Assembly (NCBI RefSeq): GCF_013283785.1
Contig: NZ_JABCPZ010000030.1
Span: 1-64,000 of the forward strand
DNA from: Nonomuraea antri
Lineage (GTDB): Bacteria > Actinomycetota > Actinomycetes > Streptosporangiales > Streptosporangiaceae
Direction of reading: 5' to 3'
DNA length: 64,000 bases
A program made the translations under genes and the position numbers. Of the stretch, positions 59,479 to 64,000 are shown one piece after another. A model generated the notes under the pieces. It saw only the letters and a list, made by a program, of their open reading frames with translations. It ran no database searches and was not told the DNA's origin. The stretch's first letter is position 1. Each line of letters begins with the position of its first letter.

Positions 59479-60576
59479 GTGAAGATCCGGGTTGACCGCG
59501 ATGTACTGGCGGACGCGGTGGCGTGGGCTGCCCGTGTTCTGCCCAGCCGCCCGGTGGTTCCGGTGTTGTCCGGGCTGCTGCTGGAGGCCGGAGACGAGCT
59601 GAGCCTGTCCGCGTTCGACTACGACGTCTCCGCGCGGGCGCTCGTCGACGCCGACGTGGCCGAGGAGGGCCGCGTGCTGGTGCCGGGCCGGCTGCTGGCC
59701 GAGATCAGCCGCAGCCTGCCCGCCGAAGACGTCGAGATCGTCACCGAGGGCCAGGAAGCCGTGCTGACCTGCGGCACCGCCGAGTTCGGCCTGATCACGA
59801 TGCCGGTCGAAGACTTCCCGACCATGCCCACCATGCCGCCGAGCATCGGCGCGATCGGCGGCGGCGTGTTCGCCTCCGCCGTCGGCCAGGTCGCGCCCGC
59901 GGCCAGCCGCGACGACACCCTGCCCATGCTCACCGGCATCAGGGTCGACATCGACGGCGAGAACGTGGCCATGGCCGCCACCGACCGCTACCGCATCGCC
60001 GCCCGCGACTTCACCTGGCGTCCCGCCGCCCCCGACGTGGCCGTCTCGGCCATGGTGCCCGCCCGCGTGCTGGTCGAGGTGGCCAAGTCGCTGCGCGGCG
60101 GCGAGGTGTCCGTGGCCATGGGCGACGGCGTGGCCGGCTTCGAGAGCGTCGGCCGCAGCACCACCGTGCGGCTGCTCGATGAGCAGTTCATCGACTACCG
60201 GGCCAGGCTCACCTCCGACTGGTCGATCAGGGCCGACGTGCGCGTGGCGCCGTTCGTCAACGCCATCAAGCGGGTGGCGCTGGTGGCCGAGCGCAACACC
60301 GCGATCAGGCTGACCTTCAGCCAGGGCCAGGTGCTCATCCAGGCCGGCGGCGGCGACATCGGGCGCGGCACCGAGGTCGTGGAGTGCGAGCTGCGCGGCG
60401 ACGACATCCAGATCGCCTTCCAGTCGCAGTTCCTGCTCGACGGGCTGACCGGGCTCGAGAGCGAGTTCGCGCGCATCAACATGGAGTCGCCCACCCGGCC
60501 CGCGCTCATCCAAGACGTTCCCGGCGATTCCGAGCCCGTCTTCCGCTACCTCGTCATGTCGCTTCGTCTGGGCTGA
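59479..60576 (+). CDS. dnaN: DnaN-like DNA polymerase III beta (sliding clamp) subunit, second-locus paralogue
   Basis: About 365 residues, with three clamp domains: VKIRVDRDVLADAVAWAARV at the start, FPTMP in the interdomain area, MAATDRYRIAARDF in domain 2, and the C-terminal VMSLRLG close to the usual MPxRL tail. It lies far from dnaA and recF and beside a two-component system, so it is probably not the primary dnaN of the genome, which should be next to dnaA. GTG 59479 has GAAGGG upstream; GTG 59470 is an alternative. Its 3' end overlaps marR by 23 bases. Confidence 0.85.
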   Translation: MKIRVDRDVLADAVAWAARVLPSRPVVPVLSGLLLEAGDELSLSAFDYDVSARALVDADVAEEGRVLVPGRLLAEISRSLPAEDVEIVTEGQEAVLTCGTAEFGLITMPVEDFPTMPTMPPSIGAIGGGVFASAVGQVAPAASRDDTLPMLTGIRVDIDGENVAMAATDRYRIAARDFTWRPAAPDVAVSAMVPARVLVEVAKSLRGGEVSVAMGDGVAGFESVGRSTTVRLLDEQFIDYRARLTSDWSIRADVRVAPFVNAIKRVALVAERNTAIRLTFSQGQVLIQAGGGDIGRGTEVVECELRGDDIQIAFQSQFLLDGLTGLESEFARINMESPTRPALIQDVPGDSEPVFRYLVMSLRLG

Positions 60577-61027
60577 CCCCGCCGCCCGCCTGCCGCTCGG
60601 CCACCTGCGCGAACACCTGCTTGAACGCCGCGTACGCCTGCTCGCCCACCGCGGCGGCGTGCGCGGACTCCACCTCGGCGACGATGGCGTCCGACCTGGC
60701 CATGTGGTCGAGCCCCTTCTCGGTGGGCACCACCAGCTTGGCCCGGCGGTCGGCCGGGTCGGGCTGGCGTTCCACGTATCCCAGGGCCACGAGTTCGTCC
60801 ACCAGCGTGCCGATCACCTGCTTGTGCTGGCCGGACTGCGCCGCCAGGTCGGTGGCGCGGCTGCCGTCGGCGTCCAGGTAGGCCAGCACCGCGCCGTGCC
60901 GTGGCCGCAGCCGCGGGTGCCCCTGCGCGGCGAGCCTGGTGAACAGCTCCCGCTGGAAGCCGAAGAGCGTCCTGGCCGCCAGGATCCCGAGATCCGGCTC
61001 CACCTGCTTCTGCTCGCTCCTGCGCAC
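60554..61027 (-). CDS. MarR-family transcriptional regulator
   Basis: 157 residues, winged helix with DLAAQSGQHKQVIGTLVDELV and YVERQPDPADRRAKLVVPTEKG (wing). GTG start after GGAGGG. Divergent from an NmrA-like reductase, a usual pairing for MarR control. Confidence 0.9.
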   Translation of the reverse strand: MRRSEQKQVEPDLGILAARTLFGFQRELFTRLAAQGHPRLRPRHGAVLAYLDADGSRATDLAAQSGQHKQVIGTLVDELVALGYVERQPDPADRRAKLVVPTEKGLDHMARSDAIVAEVESAHAAAVGEQAYAAFKQVFAQVAERQAGGGVSPDEAT

Positions 61028-61041
61028 CCTTCAGCCCTCCA

Positions 61042-61070
61042 ATTAGTCACTGATCTTGACCATCACTAAT
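61042..61070. promoter_or_regulatory. Candidate MarR operator
   Basis: The AT-rich divergent region has ATTAGT at 61042–61047 and ACTAAT at 61065–61070 in inverted orientation, and a nearby ATCACTAATCATTAC stretch. The arms are short and 17 bp apart, so this is tentative. Confidence 0.4.
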
Positions 61071-61140
61071 CATTACTATATCGTCATCCGCATCGGCGCC
61101 GCGAACGAGTGGCGCCTCTCGACCGAGAGTGTGGGCTGAC

Positions 61141-61977
61141 ATGACCATCTTGATCACCGGTGCCAACGGCACCGTCTCCAGTGCGGTGCTGAAGTCGCTG
61201 GGTGACACCGAGGACGTCCGGGTGCTGGTGCGTGACGCGGCGAAGGCCCCGTCGGGTGTGGACGTGGCGGTCGGCGACCTCGACCGTCCTGAGACCCTTG
61301 AGCGGGCCTTCCGCGGTGTCGACACGTTGTGGCTGCTGACCCCGTTCGGCCCGCAGGCGCCGCACGCCGCCATGAACGGCCTGTGGGCGGCCAGGAACGC
61401 CGGCGTGCGCCACGTGGTCCGCCTGTCGGCCATCGGGGCCGCGCACGACGCCCCCACGCGCAACGGCCGCCTGCACGCGCTGTCGGAGGCCGAACTGGCC
61501 GCCTCCGGCCTCGGCTGGACGATCATCCGCCCGGCGTTCTTCATGCAGAACCTGTTCGGCTCGGTCAACGGCACGACGCTCTACGGCGGCATCGGCGAAG
61601 GCCGGATCGGCATGATCGACGTCAGGGACATCGGCGACTTCGCCGCCAGGGTCCTGCGCGATCTGGCCGCGCACGACGGCAAGACCTACACCCTCACCGG
61701 CCCGGCCAGCATCTCCCTGCACGAAGCGGCCAAGGAGCTGGAGACGGTCTACGACCTGCCGATCACGTATCAGCCGGTCGAGCCGGACGACGCGCACCGC
61801 TCGATGCTGGAGTCCGGCATGCGGGAGTGGGACGCCGCGGTCACGGCCGAGTACCTCAGGGCCTACTCCGGCGGCTGGGGCGACTACGTCACGCCGCACT
61901 TCGCCGACGTGGTCGGCCGGCCGGGCACCACGTTCGCCGAGTTCGCCCGCGACCACGCCGACAGCCTGCGTCCTTGA
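61141..61977 (+). CDS. NmrA-like NAD(P)-binding atypical short-chain reductase
   Basis: 278 residues. Rossmann start MTILITGANGTVSSAVLKSL, with WLLTPFGPQAPHAAM, RLSAIGAAHDAPTRNGRLH and IIRPAFFMQNL, as in NmrA/azoreductase-like proteins of this group. Oxidoreductase or redox sensor; substrate unknown. ATG 61141 is chosen; the frame opens 12 bases earlier at GTG. The stop codon lies inside the first of three 27-bp repeats. Confidence 0.85.
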   Translation: MTILITGANGTVSSAVLKSLGDTEDVRVLVRDAAKAPSGVDVAVGDLDRPETLERAFRGVDTLWLLTPFGPQAPHAAMNGLWAARNAGVRHVVRLSAIGAAHDAPTRNGRLHALSEAELAASGLGWTIIRPAFFMQNLFGSVNGTTLYGGIGEGRIGMIDVRDIGDFAARVLRDLAAHDGKTYTLTGPASISLHEAAKELETVYDLPITYQPVEPDDAHRSMLESGMREWDAAVTAEYLRAYSGGWGDYVTPHFADVVGRPGTTFAEFARDHADSLRP

Positions 61978-62054
61978 CCGACCAGGCCCAGGCTGCGCCC
62001 GTGACGGATCGGGGCCATGACGCGCTCTTGACTGATCGGGCCCACGACGCGAAG
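61974..62054. repeat. Three tandem imperfect 27-bp repeats
   Basis: Units at 61974–62000, 62001–62027 and 62028–62054. All share a TGAC(C/G/T)GA(C/T) core near the start and a GCGC or GACGCG stretch near the end. The length is a multiple of 3, and in one frame they read LTDQAQAAP, VTDRGHDAL and LTDRAHDAK. The first unit includes the stop codon of the reductase gene. Confidence 0.75.
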
Positions 62055-62086
62055 AACCCACCTCACGACGTGCGAGAGGTGGGTTC
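62054..62086. terminator. Bidirectional hairpin terminator
   Basis: A perfect 11-bp stem, GAACCCACCTC / GAGGTGGGTTC, with an 11-base loop, lies between the convergent reductase and GntR-type genes and suits both strands. Confidence 0.8.
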
Positions 62087-62102
62087 GGTCGGCTCCGGTG
62101 GC

Positions 62103-62777
62103 TCAGGAGTCGGTCAGCGCGATGAGGATGTGCTCCATGCAGGCGTGCCCGGCCCGCTCGGCGGCCGAGGCGTCGCCCGCGGCGATCGCCCTGGCGATCG
62201 CGTCGTGCGGGATGTAGCTCTTGTTGAGCGACGTGCCCGCCGCGGTGATGCTGGCCCGCAGCGCCGCCGAGAAGTCCTCGTACAGGTCGATGAGCACCAG
62301 GTTGTGCGTGGCGTGCGCGACCGCCATGTGGAAGGCGAGGTCCGCCTCCACGAACAGATCGGGGTCGTCGACCTCCCAGGCGCGGTCGCGCTCGGCCAGC
62401 GCGGCCTCGATGCGCACGATGTCGTCGTCGGTGCGCCGGGTCGCGGCCAGGCGGGCGGCCTCGATCTCGAGCGCCCGCCGGACCTCCAGGATCTCCAGCT
62501 GCTCGGCCTGCCTCAGCCGGCGCAGCATGGCCCCTGAGAGCTCGCTGGTGGCCCGGACGTAAGTCCCGTCACCCTGACGGCACTCCAGCAGCCCCGCGTG
62601 CGTGAGCGCGCGCACAGCCTCACGAACGGTGTTGCGTCCCACTCCGAGCTGCTCGGCGAGCACGGTCTCGGTGGGGATCTTGCCGTTCATCTGCCACGAC
62701 CCTGAGGTGATCTGCTCCTTGAGCTGATCGATCACCTGGTCGACGAGCGAAGCCCGCTGCGCCGTACGCAGACTCAC
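62103..62777 (-). CDS. FadR-type GntR-family transcriptional regulator
   Basis: 224 residues. GntR HTH (IPTETVLAEQLGVGRNTVREAVRAL with a wing GLLECRQGDGTYV) and an FCD ligand-binding domain with metal-site histidines (FHMAVAHATHN and the C-terminal HACMEH). It probably senses a small carboxylate; the target is not evident. Confidence 0.9.
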   Translation of the reverse strand: MSLRTAQRASLVDQVIDQLKEQITSGSWQMNGKIPTETVLAEQLGVGRNTVREAVRALTHAGLLECRQGDGTYVRATSELSGAMLRRLRQAEQLEILEVRRALEIEAARLAATRRTDDDIVRIEAALAERDRAWEVDDPDLFVEADLAFHMAVAHATHNLVLIDLYEDFSAALRASITAAGTSLNKSYIPHDAIARAIAAGDASAAERAGHACMEHILIALTDS

Positions 62778-62881
62778 AGTCCGCCTCCTCCGGGGAAACC
62801 AATCATCCTATGAGTCAATGACTGGTAGACCCTAATTATTCCAGACTCAAAAAGCCAAATCTGGAGCTCACGGAGGTTGGT

Positions 62882-64000
62882 TCAGCGGGAAACTGTGGTG
62901 TCAACCGTCACCCCGGCCATGGCCGAGTGAACTCCGGCGGTTTCGAGTGCCTTACGATAAGCGGCCGACTGGAGTGCCCGTGACCCGGCCCGGCCGTACA
63001 GGTCGCCGAGCTCGCGCCAGCAGCGCGCGGTCTGCCTGTCGAAGCCGAACACCGGCCGGTCGAGACCTTCGAGCAGCGTCTGCGCCTTCCGCAGCAGCTC
63101 GGCCGCCTCGCCCGCGCGTTCGAGCACGGCCGTGGCCAGCACGAGGTGCGCCTCGGCCGGGGTCGTGCTCGCGCCGTCGTGCGGCAGCTTGAGCGCCTGC
63201 CCGGCCAGCTCCTCGGCCCGCGCGCCGGCGCCGGCCCGCAGCAGCACCCTGGCGTGCACGATCAGGCTCTCGCCGTGCTCGCGCGCGGTCGCGGGTGAGG
63301 CGGCGAAGGCCCGGGTCGCGGTGGAGATCAGCCGCTCGGCCTCGTCGGGGGCGACCGAGCCCAGCCTGGACCAGTGCATCGCGGCCCTGGCCAGCTGCAG
63401 CGCGAGCCGGGTCTGGCGGCCCACCATGATGGCGTCGTCGGCCAGCCGCACGGCCAGCGCGGAATCCTCGCCCGCGGCCGCCTCGGAGCTGGCCCGCCAC
63501 AGCGCGTGAACCTCTCCGGAACGGTCCACAACCTCAGGCGTGCCACTCACGTCGAGGACCCGCTTGACGTAAGCGAGCCCGGCGGAGTCGCCGGCGTGCT
63601 CGTCGCGGGCCTCGGCCAGCGCGGCGGCCAGGTCGATGGCGATCTCGCCCTGCGTGATGGCCAGCCGCTCGGCCTGCTCCAGCGCGTACGTCGCCAGGTC
63701 ACGGGCGCGCAGCCGGTCGCCGGCCCGCTGGTAGCAGCGGCTGAGCGCGATCGTCAGCGGCAGGTCGGCCAGCCGCTCCGGGTGCGCGGCCGCCTCCCTG
63801 CGCAGGCGCTCGAACGCCTCGACGGCCTGGCCGAGCCGGCCCTGGGCCTCAAGCGCCCGGGCCCGGCCGAAGCGCGCGTGGGCGGTCAGCATGGCGTTCT
63901 CCTCGTCGGCCGCCTTCACGATCTCCGTGAAGCGGTCGGCGGCGGCGGAGGGGTCGCCGTGCTGCAGCTCGAGCTCGGCATGACGCAGCCCGAGCTCGGT
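62882..64000 (-). CDS. C-terminal part of a TPR-rich helical protein (probable transcriptional regulator or signalling protein), cut by window end
   Basis: At least 372 residues of degenerate tetratricopeptide-like repeats rich in Ala, Leu, Arg and Glu, with pairs such as HARFGRARALEAQGRLGQA and ALSRCYQRAGDRLRARDLA. The frame stays open to base 64000, so the N terminus lies outside. Actinomycetes have many XRE-HTH or SARP-like regulators ending in such repeats, but no HTH is visible here. It ends in a Thr/Val-rich GVTVDTTVSR tail. Confidence 0.75.
   Translation of the reverse strand, partial: TELGLRHAELELQHGDPSAAADRFTEIVKAADEENAMLTAHARFGRARALEAQGRLGQAVEAFERLRREAAAHPERLADLPLTIALSRCYQRAGDRLRARDLATYALEQAERLAITQGEIAIDLAAALAEARDEHAGDSAGLAYVKRVLDVSGTPEVVDRSGEVHALWRASSEAAAGEDSALAVRLADDAIMVGRQTRLALQLARAAMHWSRLGSVAPDEAERLISTATRAFAASPATAREHGESLIVHARVLLRAGAGARAEELAGQALKLPHDGASTTPAEAHLVLATAVLERAGEAAELLRKAQTLLEGLDRPVFGFDRQTARCWRELGDLYGRAGSRALQSAAYRKALETAGVHSAMAGVTVDTTVSR

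Noticed and set aside
59479-60576. The dnaN-like gene as the primary oriC-linked clamp.
   Set aside because: The neighbours are a two-component system and a MarR pair, with no dnaA or recF in view.
62800-62880. A FadR-type operator upstream of the GntR gene (TGGTAGACC).
   Set aside because: The match to TGGT-N3-ACC(A) is incomplete and there is no second half-site, so I did not list it.

Overview
The window is high-GC actinomycete chromosome. Gene order matches the oriC-flanking segments of Actinobacteria: sigM–anti-sigma–trxB–trxA, the murJ/DUF6049 pair, cca, ino1–padR–DUF5318–ponA–GT87, and rpsF–ssb–rpsR–rplI–MATE–dnaB. In Mycobacterium tuberculosis these are two blocks on either side of oriC (around Rv3907–Rv3914 and Rv0046–Rv0058); here they are joined. 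The style resembles Streptosporangiales (for example Nonomuraea), but the genus is an inference.

Layout. 1–132: 3' remnant of a NarL-type response regulator. 133–9056: leftward genes for the thioredoxin system, SigM and its anti-sigma factor, a membrane pseudokinase, the MurJ flippase, a DUF6049 protein and a YbaK-type deacylase. 9168–20892: cca, an MFS exporter, idi, padR–ino1 with a clear operator, DUF5318, a bifunctional PBP, two polytopic glycosyltransferases and nfo. 21744–23438: rpsF–ssb–rpsR–rplI. 23592–28947: an amino-acid ABC importer, an APC permease and a MATE exporter. 29056–31974: a phased array of DnaA-box-like 9-mers, then dnaB, whose P-loop is interrupted by a class 3 type intein with a LAGLIDADG endonuclease.

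31987–45293 holds two head-to-tail, nearly identical 6,651-bp Tn7-like transposons. Each has only tnsA, tnsB, tnsC and a large tniQ/tnsD-like gene, with TGT...ACA ends and a 5-bp spacer TCTTT between copies. The first starts 12 nt after the dnaB stop; the second ends 6 nt from the gtrA stop. Orientation and position resemble Tn7 beside glmS, which suggests a cargo-less element that uses the 3' end of dnaB as its attachment site and inserted there twice. The copies differ at four sites, all within 115 bp of tnsB. This is the main candidate for an undescribed system.

45300–64000 is an ordinary accessory and regulatory region: GtrA, small unknown proteins, a MacB/FtsX-type ABC exporter divergent from a large ATPase-LuxR regulator, UspA, SoxR, an Lrp regulator, an SMP-30 lactonase, an ABC-2 exporter, a NarL-type two-component system whose kinase has C-terminal membrane helices, a second-locus DnaN-like beta clamp, MarR with a divergent NmrA-like reductase, a FadR-type regulator and a TPR protein cut by the window end. 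Several convergent gene pairs overlap at their 3' ends. I saw no rRNA, tRNA or CRISPR array, and no gene-free stretch over 300 bp.
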